Shown here one piece after another: positions 8,167 to 17,924 of a stretch of 64,000 nt of DNA. This stretch comes from Methylosinus sp. C49. GTDB taxonomy: Bacteria; Pseudomonadota; Alphaproteobacteria; Rhizobiales; Beijerinckiaceae. Position numbers and translations under genes: made by a program. The notes beneath the pieces were generated by a model. That model worked only from the letters and a program-made list of their open reading frames with translations. It was not told the origin of the DNA and ran no database searches. The stretch's first letter is position 1. Every line of letters begins with the position of its first letter. The stretch is taken from contig NZ_AP022332.1 of the NCBI RefSeq assembly GCF_009936375.1, positions 2,131,001 through 2,195,000 of the forward strand, in the 5' to 3' direction.

Positions 8167-9891
8167 ATGACGCCGAGCCTGCTGTTCACCCTCTCCATCT
8201 CGACGACCTTCCTGTCGAGCGCCGCGCTTTCGACGTTTCTCCTGGCGCGGGCGGGTGCGGCGCCGGGCGCGAAGCAGCTCGCGGCCTTCGTCGTGATCGT
8301 CGGGCTTTTCGCCCTCGGCTTGATCCTGCCCGAGCGCATCGGCGCGGTTGCCATGGCGCTGGCGCCGCTGGGCTCGGCGATAGCGGTCGATTTCGCGATC
8401 CGGCTGACGGGGCAGGGCGCGCGCACGCTTCCGATCGTCCACGCGCTCGGCGCCGGCGCGACCCTATTGCTTTTCATCTTCGGCGCCGGCGCCTTTTTCG
8501 AAGCACACGCTGGTCTGCGCGGTTTTCGCTATGAGGGCGTCGGCCTCGTCGGCGTGGCTGTCGCGATCGGCCTCGCGGCCTATGGCAATGGGCTGATGGC
8601 CTTCGCCCTGCGCCGCGCCGAGGGCAAGCGCCGACGCGAGATCGCCATTGTTCTCGTCTCCTCGCTCGTCGGCCTGTCGACGGTCGTTTCTTTCGCGCCG
8701 CCCTTGTTCGGCGTGTTGGTCGCGCCCTGGTCCATTCTCGCTCTGCCGATCTATCCGGCGCTGCTCGTCTACGGAATATTGCGCTATGAGCTGATGGCCG
8801 CCAATGTCTGGGCGCGTCGCGCCGCCGCCTATGCGCTCGTGCTGCTTCTCGCCGCCGCCGTGGCCGGATTGCTCGCCGCGGCGCCTTTGAGCTTCGTCGC
8901 TCCGTCGATGGATTTCGCGTCCCTTTGGCTCCTCGTCGTCACGGCCATGGCGCTGGCCTTTGCTTTCGGCGAGCCCATTCGCCGCGCGGCGGATCGGCTC
9001 GTCTACGCAGGCCCGGAGATTTTCGCCGAGACCATGGCGCAATGGCGCAGCGAGCTCGCCAGCGCGGACACGACCACTGAGGCGATCGAGATCGCGCGCG
9101 CGCAATTGCGCGCGGCGATGCGCCCGTCGGTCGAGGCGACTCTTTCCAACGAAGGGCCCGAGCCGGCGATACGCTGTGACAATACGGGCGACAAATGGGC
9201 CGCCAGGCTCACAGGTTTCGAGGATTCGCCGCCGGGCGCGCGCCGCCTCGCCATCGTCTACGCCGATGTTCTGACGCAGAGCCTCGACGATATCGATCGC
9301 CGAAGAAGCCGCGCCGAGAGCCAGCGGCTCGCCGAGCTCGGAATGCTCGCCTCGACGATTGCGCATGATCTGCGCAATCCGCTCAACATCGTGAATATGG
9401 CGGCCGCGGCCGCGCCGGCGGAGACGCGCGCCGAGATCATAGAGCAGACGCGGCGCATGAATCGTCTCGTCGCCGATTTGCTCGACTACGCCAAGCCCTG
9501 GAAGATCGAGCCGGCGGATATCGATTTCGCCGCGACATTCGGCGATATCGAGATCGACATCGCGAACGATGCGCATTTGCGCGCCGATCCGTTCCGCTTC
9601 GCTCAAGCGATAGACAATCTCATCGCCAATGCGCGCGCCGCCGGCGGCCGCGTCGCCATCTTCGTCGAGGCGACGCCCGAGGCGATATTCGTTAATGTCT
9701 GCGACGATGGTCCCGGCGTGCCGGAGGAAATCAAGGACCGCGTGTTTCAGCCCTTCGTCTCGCGCTCCGGCGAAGGCACGGGGCTCGGCCTCGCCATTGT
9801 CGCCAAGATCATGGCCGCGCATGGCGGCTCCGTGGCGCTCGGCGCGCGCGAGGGCTTCTCCACCTGCGTCACTCTGAGGTTTCCGGCGTGA
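8167..9891 (+). CDS. Membrane sensor histidine kinase
   Basis: This 574-residue kinase has about seven or eight hydrophobic helices in the first 290 residues and no recognisable periplasmic ligand domain. A linker leads to the phosphoacceptor motif LASTIAHDLRNPLNIVNMAA (His near residue 400). The ATPase motifs are N-box DNLIANARA, G1 DDGPGVP and G2 GTGLGLAIV. It overlaps the response-regulator gene by four bases, so the two are translationally coupled. The topology suggests it senses a membrane or respiratory signal, but the signal is unknown. Neighbouring operons on the opposite strand are possible targets. Confidence 0.88.
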   Translation: MTPSLLFTLSISTTFLSSAALSTFLLARAGAAPGAKQLAAFVVIVGLFALGLILPERIGAVAMALAPLGSAIAVDFAIRLTGQGARTLPIVHALGAGATLLLFIFGAGAFFEAHAGLRGFRYEGVGLVGVAVAIGLAAYGNGLMAFALRRAEGKRRREIAIVLVSSLVGLSTVVSFAPPLFGVLVAPWSILALPIYPALLVYGILRYELMAANVWARRAAAYALVLLLAAAVAGLLAAAPLSFVAPSMDFASLWLLVVTAMALAFAFGEPIRRAADRLVYAGPEIFAETMAQWRSELASADTTTEAIEIARAQLRAAMRPSVEATLSNEGPEPAIRCDNTGDKWAARLTGFEDSPPGARRLAIVYADVLTQSLDDIDRRRSRAESQRLAELGMLASTIAHDLRNPLNIVNMAAAAAPAETRAEIIEQTRRMNRLVADLLDYAKPWKIEPADIDFAATFGDIEIDIANDAHLRADPFRFAQAIDNLIANARAAGGRVAIFVEATPEAIFVNVCDDGPGVPEEIKDRVFQPFVSRSGEGTGLGLAIVAKIMAAHGGSVALGAREGFSTCVTLRFPA

Positions 9892-11225
9892 GTGGCGAGA
9901 CCATTCTCATCGTCGATGACGAACTCGCTTTCGCGCGCGTCGCCGGCGCTTTTCTGACGCGCGAAGGTTATCATGTGGTGACGGCGAAGGACGCAGCTTC
10001 TGCGCGCGAAACCTTCGCGCAGGCGCGGCCCGATCTCGTGCTTCTCGATCTCGTCATGCCGCCCGAGCGCACGCCAGAGGCGGGCCTGTCGCTGCTGCCG
10101 GAGTTTTCGAGCGCTGTCACCGTCGTGCTCACGGCGCATAGCGAGCATGAGCTGGCGCTGCGCGCCGTCGCGCTCGGCGCATGGGATTTTCTCGCCAAGC
10201 CTGTGGAGCCGGAGCTGTTGCGCTTCTGCGCCCAGCGCGCGCTCGCCAAAGCGGCGCTGGAGCGCGAGAACGCGCGGCTGCGCGCGGAGACGGCGGGCGA
10301 TGGGCTGATCGGCAATGGTCCTTCCATGGCGCATGTGAAGGATATGATCCGCCGCATCGGCCCGGCCGAGCTTCCCGTAATGATCCTCGGCCCGACCGGC
10401 TCCGGCAAGGAGCTGGTCGCTCATGCGCTGCATAGAGCGAGCGCGCGTCACGGGCCTTTCGTTTCCATTCATTGTGGCGCGATTCCTGCCGAGCTGATCG
10501 AGAGCGAGCTGTTCGGCCATCTCAAAGGCGCCTTCACCGGCGCCCATGCCGATCGCCCCGGCCTCGTCGCGACGGCGCGTGGCGGCACGCTATTTCTCGA
10601 CGAGATCGGCGAGGCGCCGCTTCCCTGCCAAGTGAAGCTGCTGCGCTTCCTGCAAGAAGGTACCTATACGCCCGTCGGCGGACGCGAGGCGCGCCGCGCC
10701 GACGTGCGCATCGTCAGCGCGACGCATCGCGATCTCGAAGCGATGATCGCTTCCGGCGGCTTTCGCGAGGATCTCTATTACCGCCTGCGCGGCGTCATCA
10801 TTCGCTCGCCCGCGCTGGACGAGCGGCGCGAGGATTTGGGCCTCCTCGCCGCGCATTTTCTCGGCCGAGCGGCGAAGAAGCGCAAATTGGGTTTTTCCCA
10901 GGACGCTCTCGCTTGGCTCGTCGCACAATCCTGGCCCGGCAATGTTCGCGAGCTGAAAGCGACGATCGAATGCGCCGCCGCGCTCGCCGATCCGCGATCA
11001 TCGACGATTTCCGCCGAGGATTTGACTTTCGCGCGCGGCGGCGGAGTTCGACTCGCGGCGGAAGCTGTCGCGGAAACGCTTCCCGAAGCGCAGGAGAAAT
11101 TGGAGCGCCGCATGATCGGCGCCGCGCTCGCCGCCACCGAGCACAATCACAGCGCCGCCGCCCGCCGTCTCGGCGTTTCCCGCGTCGGGTTGTTGAAGAT
11201 GATGGCGAGGCTCGGGTTGCGATAA
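9888..11225 (+). CDS. NtrC-family sigma54-dependent response regulator
   Basis: This 445-residue regulator starts at GTG, overlapping the kinase stop. The receiver domain covers about residues 4-120, with the phospho-acceptor Asp in [11 protein letters not shown]. The AAA+ domain has Walker [13 protein letters not shown], the sigma54-contacting GAFTGA loop and Walker [12 protein letters not shown]. The C-terminus is a Fis-type HTH ([20 protein letters not shown]). The intact GAFTGA loop means it should activate sigma54 promoters. It is the partner of the upstream histidine kinase. Confidence 0.92.
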   Translation: MSGETILIVDDELAFARVAGAFLTREGYHVVTAKDAASARETFAQARPDLVLLDLVMPPERTPEAGLSLLPEFSSAVTVVLTAHSEHELALRAVALGAWDFLAKPVEPELLRFCAQRALAKAALERENARLRAETAGDGLIGNGPSMAHVKDMIRRIGPAELPVMILGPTGSGKELVAHALHRASARHGPFVSIHCGAIPAELIESELFGHLKGAFTGAHADRPGLVATARGGTLFLDEIGEAPLPCQVKLLRFLQEGTYTPVGGREARRADVRIVSATHRDLEAMIASGGFREDLYYRLRGVIIRSPALDERREDLGLLAAHFLGRAAKKRKLGFSQDALAWLVAQSWPGNVRELKATIECAAALADPRSSTISAEDLTFARGGGVRLAAEAVAETLPEAQEKLERRMIGAALAATEHNHSAAARRLGVSRVGLLKMMARLGLR

Positions 11226-11726
11226 ATGATCCATGCAATAGAATTCGACGAGCTACGGCAAAGAAGCTATTGGCCAGCGTCCGATCGACACGGGCGGTTT
11301 GTCGCTCTCGAGGCGCCGACCGATCGCCGGCCGGATGGAGAGCTCGACGGACGTCTGACGGGACGATCCGATCCATTGGTCGTCGAGGCGACCGTCGAAG
11401 ACGGCGCGATACGTCTTCTGCCCTTGTCGCTTCTGGGCGCGACGATCACGACGCTCGATTTCATCGATTTTGAACAGTCGGGTCGACGGATCGGCATGGT
11501 CGAGCGCGCGAAAGGCCTGCTCGTGCGACGCAAGACCCGCATACGGCGCTTTTCATTGTCGCCGCCGAGCCGAGCCGGACGACGGGCGCCGGCCGATTCG
11601 AAATTGGAGCCTCCGGCAATCCCGGCGCGTGTGTGGATGCCCTCGCTTTTGCAAGGTGATTTTCTCGGCGACTACTCGGCTCGGCGCCTCTATCGGTCGT
11701 GTATCGGGCCTCTCATCGTGGCCTGA
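11226..11726 (+). CDS. Hypothetical protein following the response regulator
   Basis: This 166-codon frame opens immediately after the regulator stop codon (TAA then ATG). Its first 90 residues look protein-like and are acidic (VVEATVEDGAIRLLPLSLLG). The C-terminal third is rich in Arg, Ser and Pro and may be out-of-frame or decaying sequence. I recognise no family. It may be a short coupled gene of the two-component operon or the truncated start of a gene disrupted before the helicase remnant at 11807. Confidence 0.35.
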   Translation: MIHAIEFDELRQRSYWPASDRHGRFVALEAPTDRRPDGELDGRLTGRSDPLVVEATVEDGAIRLLPLSLLGATITTLDFIDFEQSGRRIGMVERAKGLLVRRKTRIRRFSLSPPSRAGRRAPADSKLEPPAIPARVWMPSLLQGDFLGDYSARRLYRSCIGPLIVA

Positions 11727-11806
11727 AGTGCGCCTTCAGAGAGCTTGGTTTGCTCGAGCGCCGGGACTGGTTTTCCCCATTCTGAACATTGAAGTCCTTG
11801 CCGCAT

Positions 11807-11962
11807 ATGTCGTCGTTCGATCTCCTCGCCGACGAGGTCGAGCTCGAGGATGTCTACGAGACCGAGCGGCAACTGCTCTATGTCGCTGCGACGCGCGCGC
11901 GGGACCGGCTGCTGATCAGCGGCGTTGCGCCGGGCTCGGAGTTCCTGCGGGATTTCACGTGA
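11807..11962 (+). pseudogene. UvrD/Rep-type helicase C-terminal remnant
   Basis: The 51-codon frame contains ETERQLLYVAATRARDRLLI, which is motif VI of UvrD/PcrA/AddA helicases with the conserved Arg used for ATP hydrolysis, followed by the usual short tail. The frame is closed 21 bases upstream of its first ATG by a TGA and has no other helicase motif, so only the end of the gene is left. It lies tail-to-tail with the YhaN gene. Confidence 0.6.
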
Positions 11963-11984
11963 TTATCACGACTCTGGACACCCA

Positions 11985-14900
11985 CTACAGCATGACCACA
12001 TCCGCCGCATCCCGAAGCGTGTCTCTCGCTATATCGGCGACATGGCGGTGATGGGTGAAGAGGATCGCTTGACGCGCGCGGCCGAATTCGGCGAGCAGGC
12101 CGAGCGCGCAGGCGACGCGCGCTTCGTCGAAGCTCGCCAGCAGATCGTCGCCGATGAAGGGCAGGGGCTGCGCTTCGCGCAGCTCGAGCAGAGAGAGGCG
12201 CAGCGACAAGAATAATTGGTCGCGCGCGCCCTCGCTCATTCCGGCGACCGGCACGCGCACGCCGTCTGGGCGTAGCCCCGCCAAGGTCGGCGCGTCGCCC
12301 TCGTCATAATCGACGCAGAGTCCCGTGAAGGCGCCGGCCGTCGCCAGCGCGAACAAGGCGGAGGCGCGCAGGATCAGCGGGTCCTGCACTGCGGCGCGAT
12401 GGCGCTCTATGGCCCGCGCGGCGAGGCGGGCGGCGGCGGCGCGCGTGATCCAGCGCTCCGACACGCTCAGCAGTTCCGCGCCGGCCTCGGCTTTCTCATG
12501 CGCGGCGGCTTCCGCGTCCCGTCCTGCGGCCAGTCGCTCGCGCGTCGCCTCCGCCTCGTGCCGAAGCTTCGCGGCCGCTTCTATATCGGCGAGGAGCTGG
12601 CTTTGATCGACGCTCAGGCGCTCGATCTCCGTCGGCAGCAGATCGGCGTCGAGACCGTCTTGCTCGGCGCGCAGCGTCTCTTCGTCATAGCCGTCGCCGA
12701 TCTCGACGAGATCGCGGCGAATGATTTCGATCTCTTTCGCCACTTCTTGCCGTCGCTCGAGACGCGGCAGCGCAGTGGCGAGGGAGGTAGAAGCGTCGAG
12801 GCCGAGCGCGAGGCGCGCCCGCTCCAGAATCGTGTCGATCCTGGCCTTCTGCGTCATCAGCGAGGCGCGCGCGACTTCGCGCTTGTCGATCGCCGCCGTC
12901 AGCGCGTCGCGACGGCTGTGCATCTTGCGCGCCGTTTCGAGACGCGCGATGATGGCGTCGAGAGCCGCCAGCGGCGCGCTGCTGTCGATATCCGGCGTCG
13001 TCGCCGCGACCAGGCGAGCGACATCGGCGGCGAAAGCCGCCATATCCTCCTCCATTCGGGAGATGCGGCGGCTCAATTCCTCGAAATCTTTCTTTTGCAC
13101 GGGCACGTCGCGCCAGATCGCCAGCGCCGCCTCTGCCTCGGCGATCGTCGCATCGGCGGCGAGCCCGATCGCGCTCATCCGCGCCGGCCATTGCGCGCGC
13201 GCCGTCTCGCGCGTCTCGAGCGCGCGCGCTTTCGCGGCTTCGCGTCGCTCGACCTCCTCCTCCGCATGCTGTCGGCGTATGGCGCGTTCGCGCGCCCCGG
13301 TCCAGAGTCGTTGCAGGCGCGCGAGTCGGCCGGCCGCATCCTTGTGCAGCAGCTCGATCGGCATGGACGGATCGTCGACGCCGCCGAGGTCCAGAACGAG
13401 CCGCGCCAATGCGCCGCGATGCGCCGCGAGCTTGCTCTCGATCGCCGCCGCCTCGCATCCGCGATCCGAGAGACGTCGTCGCCGCTCCGTCAATTCGCCG
13501 ATTTGCGTTATCCAATGCGCCATCGCCGCGGGCGCGCGCGGGACGACGCCGCTGCGGCTCCACAATTTTATCCAGGCGGCATGGGCCGCTGATTTTCGCT
13601 CGTCGAGCGCCGCCTGCGCTTCCAGCAGATCGCTGAGCTTGCTCTGCTCTTGCGCGCGCCGCTCGCGCGCGGTCTCGAGACGCGAGGCGCGGTCGGCGTC
13701 GGAGAGGAGAACATCGGTCACTGTGTCGATTTCGCGCGTCTCGGCGCGCAGCTTGCCAAAATTCTCGAGGCGCTCGGACGGCGCGCTGTCGAGAGAGGAT
13801 TCGAGCGCCATGGCGGCGGCGTCGCGGCGGGCGCGAGCGGCGAGCAGATCGTCTCTTGTCGCCGCCGCCCCGGCGCGCGAATGCCGCTCGATCTCGCTTT
13901 CGATCGCGGCGAGCGTCGCGCGCGAGGCCGCAATGTCGGCGGTCGAGCGCTTCTCTTTCTCGGCAATGTCCGCCGCCGTGGCGCGCGCCGTCTCTATCGC
14001 GCCCTCGTCCGGCAGCGGGCGGCGCGCCAGCTCGTCCAGCGCATTCGCCGGCGGGTCGAGACGCGCCGCATCTTCCGCGATGCGCGCCTCCTCGAGCGCG
14101 TCCTGCGCGCGGTCGCGGCGCAGCCGATCGGCGTCGCCAGCGACTTCGGCGAAGGCTTCGAGACGCCGCGAGAACGGCTCTGGATCGGCGACATAGGTTC
14201 CGTTCTCTTCGGCGCCTTCCAGCTCGCGCTGCTTCTGCCGCGCGCGCTCCAACTCGCCCAGCGCATCGGCGCAGCGCTCCTCGGCGCGCCGGCGGTCGTC
14301 GACGGCCTCGCGCGCGGCGGCCAGGGCGGGGTCGGTCGGCATGCGCGCGAGGAGCTGCTCGAAGGAGGCGAAGCCGAGCCGGCGCGCGGTTTCGGTCAGC
14401 GCGTCGCCGGCGATGCGCTGCTCGCTTTGGCGCTTGGGCAGATCGGACTGCGCCTTGCGCACGGCGCCGAGCCGCTCGCGCAGCTTCTGCGCTTCGGCGT
14501 CTTGCGCCAGCAGCGTCTCGTCCACGGCGAGGGCGGCGATCGTCGCCCGATCCTCGGCGTCGTCGGCGGCATAGGCGGCGAGCTTTTCGTCGAGCGTTTC
14601 GGCGTCCTTCCAGGCCGCGCGCCAGCGCGCCGTCTCTTCGGCGGCGACCGGCGGGAGGTCGGCGAAATCCGCCAATTCCTCGCTCGTGGCGGCGAGGCGC
14701 AGCAGGCGCGGCCGGGTGCGCGTCGCGCGCCGGCGAAGGGCGAGGGCGCGGCCGATCTCCTCATGCGCGCCGCGCAAATCGTCGCATTTGCGCCGGGCCT
14801 CCTCGACCGCCTCGTCGGCGGCCTTCAGAGCGTCCGCCGTGACGATGGCGTCGCGCAGGAGCTTCTCCGCATTGTCGAAGCGAGCGTCGGCGATATAAAA

Positions 14901-15443
14901 TTCCTTCGAGGCGGCGCGGCGCGCTCCGAACAGCGCTTCCGCCTCGGCGTCGAGCCGGGCGCGCAGCCGCGACAGGGCGGAAAGCTGCGCGGAGGAGGCG
15001 GCGAGCGTCTCCGCCAGACGGCCGCCCGCCTTCAGCAATTCCTGGCCTCCCTCGCGCAGCGCGCGGGCGGTGAGGCCGAATTCGGCGAAGAAGCTCTCGC
15101 GCGTCGCGGCGCCGAGCAGCGGCGTCAGCAGATCGTCGTCGAGCGGCTTGCCGGCCTCGTCGAGAAGCGTGTTCTTGTCGCCCTTGCGGCGCCTAAAGCT
15201 CAGCGCAGCGCCGCCAGCGAGACGCAGACGCGCGCCGATCCGCAGCGTCCGGCTCTCATGCAGAAAATCATAGGCGGTGCGCTTGCCGAAGCCGAACAGA
15301 AGATCGCCTATGCCGGAGAGCGCCGAGGTCTTGCCCGCCTCATTGGCGCCGAGCACGATATGCAGCCGCGCGTCCGGCCGGAATGTCAGCGCGCGGTCGG
15401 TGAAGGCGGCATAGCGCTCGAAACGCAGCTCCTCGATCCTCAC
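11985..15443 (-). CDS. YhaN/SbcC-like SMC-type AAA ATPase
   Basis: This 1152-residue protein has a Walker A motif near the N-terminus (VLGANEAGKTSALSGIGDLL, residues 31-50), long Ala/Glu/Arg-rich coiled coils through the middle, and a C-terminal ATPase half with Walker B (LPFIGDDLLASFDEARVACA) and a following His-containing switch (ILFTHHRHVADIA). This is the architecture of YhaN in the SbcC/Rad50 superfamily. It overlaps by four bases the upstream YhaO-like nuclease gene, with which it should form a complex acting on DNA ends or hairpins. The opening residues (MRIEELRFERYAAFTDRALT) fit the family well. Confidence 0.88.
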   Translation of the reverse strand: MRIEELRFERYAAFTDRALTFRPDARLHIVLGANEAGKTSALSGIGDLLFGFGKRTAYDFLHESRTLRIGARLRLAGGAALSFRRRKGDKNTLLDEAGKPLDDDLLTPLLGAATRESFFAEFGLTARALREGGQELLKAGGRLAETLAASSAQLSALSRLRARLDAEAEALFGARRAASKEFYIADARFDNAEKLLRDAIVTADALKAADEAVEEARRKCDDLRGAHEEIGRALALRRRATRTRPRLLRLAATSEELADFADLPPVAAEETARWRAAWKDAETLDEKLAAYAADDAEDRATIAALAVDETLLAQDAEAQKLRERLGAVRKAQSDLPKRQSEQRIAGDALTETARRLGFASFEQLLARMPTDPALAAAREAVDDRRRAEERCADALGELERARQKQRELEGAEENGTYVADPEPFSRRLEAFAEVAGDADRLRRDRAQDALEEARIAEDAARLDPPANALDELARRPLPDEGAIETARATAADIAEKEKRSTADIAASRATLAAIESEIERHSRAGAAATRDDLLAARARRDAAAMALESSLDSAPSERLENFGKLRAETREIDTVTDVLLSDADRASRLETARERRAQEQSKLSDLLEAQAALDERKSAAHAAWIKLWSRSGVVPRAPAAMAHWITQIGELTERRRRLSDRGCEAAAIESKLAAHRGALARLVLDLGGVDDPSMPIELLHKDAAGRLARLQRLWTGARERAIRRQHAEEEVERREAAKARALETRETARAQWPARMSAIGLAADATIAEAEAALAIWRDVPVQKKDFEELSRRISRMEEDMAAFAADVARLVAATTPDIDSSAPLAALDAIIARLETARKMHSRRDALTAAIDKREVARASLMTQKARIDTILERARLALGLDASTSLATALPRLERRQEVAKEIEIIRRDLVEIGDGYDEETLRAEQDGLDADLLPTEIERLSVDQSQLLADIEAAAKLRHEAEATRERLAAGRDAEAAAHEKAEAGAELLSVSERWITRAAAARLAARAIERHRAAVQDPLILRASALFALATAGAFTGLCVDYDEGDAPTLAGLRPDGVRVPVAGMSEGARDQLFLSLRLSLLELREAQPLPFIGDDLLASFDEARVACALGLLAEFGRARQAILFTHHRHVADIARDTLRDAADVVML

Positions 15444-16684
15444 GCGGCGTCCTCCCGCTCGAGCGCGCCCAGCAGAAGATCGCGGGCGGTCTCGGCGAGA
15501 CGCGCCAGCGCCGCCGGATCAGCCTGAAATTCGGCGCGCAGGCCGCGCGGCAGCTTGTCGCCCAAAAGCTCCGCCAGCTCGGCCAGCGTCGCCTCGAAGC
15601 CGGGGTCGGCGGCGGCCTCGCGCAGCAGCGTCTCGAGGTCGAGCGCGTCCGGCGCGGCGGGCGCTCGCGCGCGGGCAGGCGGGCGCGTCGCAATCTCCAG
15701 CCTTTCGACCCAGCAATCCTCGGCGAGGCGGAAGCCGAGCGCGCGCGCCTCCTGCTCCAGCGTCTCGCGCCCCGCGACGAGGCGCTCGTGCAGCGGCGTC
15801 GCGCCGACGAGCCGGATGCGGGCGGCGAGCGGCCGCGCCGCGGCCTGCGCATGAACAGCGCCGAGCCGCGCCTCTATGCGGGCGAGCGCCGCGGCCTCGT
15901 CGGCGCAATCGTCGATCTCGACGCACTCATGCGCCCAGCGGGCGGCGTCGAGCGAGACCGGCGTCGCCTCGACGATGCGTCCGTCGTCGACGGTGATCCG
16001 CATCGCGCCCTTCGCGCCCGTCTCCTTGACGCTGCGGCCCTGAATATTGCCGGGATAGACGATCCATGGATCGCGCGCGACGATCTCCGCCGCATGGACA
16101 TGGCCGAGCGCCCAATAATCATAGCCGAAGCGTGCGAGATCCTCGACCGTGCAGGGCGCATAGGCGGCGTGGCCGCGCGAGCCGTCGAGCGCCGTATGCA
16201 GAACGCCGATGTTGAGCCAGCCCTCGCGCCGCTCGGGATAGCTCGCGACGAAGGCGCCGTCGACGAGACGCGTGCCGAAGCTGCGGCCATGCAGAGCGAC
16301 GCGCCGCTGCTCGACGAGCAGCGTCTCCGCGCGCGCCGAGGAGAAGATTCGCACGCTCGGCGGATAGGGCAGGGACTTCGACATGAGGCTGTCGGCGTCG
16401 TGATTGCCCTTGACGATGAAGGTCGGAATTCCTTTGCGGTCGAGCCGGCCGAGCGCGCGCGCGAAGAAGAGGCCGGTGGTCACATCCTTCCAATCGCCGT
16501 CGAAAATATCTCCCGAGATCACGACGAAAGCGGCGTCGGCCGAGATCGCCTCGTCGATCAGCGCCTCGACGGCGCGCCGCCCGGCCTGGGCGAAGCGCGC
16601 CGCGACGGCCGGGTCCTTGACGCCGAGACCGGCGAGCGGGCTGTCGATATGGAGGTCGGCCGCGTGGAGGAAACAGAACCGCAT
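15440..16684 (-). CDS. YhaO/SbcD-like DNA repair metallophosphoesterase
   Basis: This 414-residue protein has the calcineurin-type nuclease motifs in order: FLHAADLHIDSPL, SGDIFDGDW, VKGNHDADS and GHVHAAE. These supply the Asp, His and Asn ligands for two Mn ions. The C-terminal 150 residues are a capping region that contacts the ATPase partner. The stop codon overlaps the YhaN start by four bases. The two genes form a compact operon with no other cotranscribed gene in view. Confidence 0.9.
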   Translation of the reverse strand: MRFCFLHAADLHIDSPLAGLGVKDPAVAARFAQAGRRAVEALIDEAISADAAFVVISGDIFDGDWKDVTTGLFFARALGRLDRKGIPTFIVKGNHDADSLMSKSLPYPPSVRIFSSARAETLLVEQRRVALHGRSFGTRLVDGAFVASYPERREGWLNIGVLHTALDGSRGHAAYAPCTVEDLARFGYDYWALGHVHAAEIVARDPWIVYPGNIQGRSVKETGAKGAMRITVDDGRIVEATPVSLDAARWAHECVEIDDCADEAAALARIEARLGAVHAQAAARPLAARIRLVGATPLHERLVAGRETLEQEARALGFRLAEDCWVERLEIATRPPARARAPAAPDALDLETLLREAAADPGFEATLAELAELLGDKLPRGLRAEFQADPAALARLAETARDLLLGALEREDAA

Positions 16685-17162
16685 GAGGAAAAATCTCAGA
16701 TCTGGGAGTCGGGTCGAACCAGGAACGCCTTTGTGGCGCAGACGAATCCGCCCCCGGCGCCATCATCGTAGCCGATCTGCTCGAATGCGTCACACAGGGC
16801 GCGGCACGACCTGACGGAGCGGCGCACGTCGGAAATGTCTGCTGCTCACAGCATAAGAGCTTTGGGAATGAATAGAACGTCGCTCGTGTTCGGCTCCACA
16901 GCGACCTGACCACGCGATGACCGTAAGGAGATCACACATGGCTATCAAAGGGACTATCACGTCTCCGCGCTGAGCGGAATCCATCCAGAACGGCTGCGGC
17001 TTGCGCTTCGGCCCCTGCGCAACGCGAGGGTCCAAACACCTCGGTCGTCTCGACCCGATCTGCGTCCAGCCTGCATCCGATCCGTCGCCGACGCGACACG
17101 CCAGTCCGGCGATCACCGGATGCGACGCCGCGGGTCTTTTTGTGGCCGTCGCTCGCGAATAG
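16685..17162 (+). other. Gene-poor gap with a minimal ORF
   Basis: No convincing gene is visible. At 16938-16973 a strong ribosome binding site (AAGGAG) precedes ATG and only eleven codons (MAIKGTITSPR) before TGA. The same frame, after that stop and a second at 17160, continues into the GIY-YIG/DUF4357-like reading at 17163. This looks like the start of a gene that has since been broken. Confidence 0.35.
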
Positions 17163-17924
17163 CTCCCTTTCCACCTTCGCGCTCTGCCGCTCCGCACGCC
17201 TGCCGCCTATCTTCTCCTCAACGACGATTGGGCGGATGTCGTCATGGCGCGTGCGGGCGAGACGCTCGATGTGCGCAATCGTCTCGCTCATCACATGCGG
17301 GACCGCGAATTCGCTTGGTGCACGCGCGCGGCCATCATCTATGGCCCAGCGGTGGACAAGCGGATCGCTCACGCGTTGCAGTATTTTTTGCACAGCCATC
17401 TCATCGCCGCCGGACGCTGCGACGTCATGTCTGGCGTGGACGCCAATCCTCCGTCGAGGACGGCTTTCCAGGCCGCGTTGCCGTTGTTCGAGCGAGCGCG
17501 TCTCTATCTCTCGGTGGCGGGCGTCGATCTCCTCGAGGAGAGGACCGTCCACGACTCCGAGCGCGCCATTGAGCCTAACGACCTCGACGGATTCGTGACG
17601 CCCTTCGATGCGGGCCGCGTCTGGATCCTGAGAGACATGGGCTATAGAGCCGCCGTCGCCGAAGCGGGCGGGCGTTGGGCTGTTCTCGCCGGATCGGAAA
17701 TCCGCGCCCAGGCGCAGCCGCGCGACATTCGCGTCCGCGAGGAGCTCGCGCACGACCGTGCGCTCGAACCGGTGCACGGCCGGCCGGACGTCCGTGTTCT
17801 GTCGAGAGACGTCCCCGTCCGGTCGCTCGACGACGCCGGCAAGCTCGTGTTGGGCAGCCCGCGCAGCGTGACGCGCGCGTGGGAAGAGATCCGCCTCGAC
17901 GCGCGCTCCGCTTTCCGAGCCTGA
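17163..17924 (+). pseudogene. GIY-YIG-like / DUF4357-like protein remnant
   Basis: The open frame begins just after an in-frame stop and has no start codon until ATG 17244, which would cut off the first strand. The N-terminal part (AAYLLLNDDWADVVMARAG, then TLDVRNRLAHHM and FAWCTRAAIIY) has the spacing of GIY-YIG nuclease domains, but the catalytic Tyr and Gly residues are poorly kept. The C-terminal part (GGRWAVLAGSEIRAQ ... LREEL-like ... VLGSPRSVTRAWEEI) resembles DUF4357. The assignment rests on pattern likeness only. It probably no longer makes a working protein. Confidence 0.45.

Noticed and set aside
16932..17777. Minus-strand 281-codon frame across the decayed region
   Set aside because: The composition is Arg-rich shadow-like, and the plus strand has the better GIY-YIG/DUF4357 pattern.
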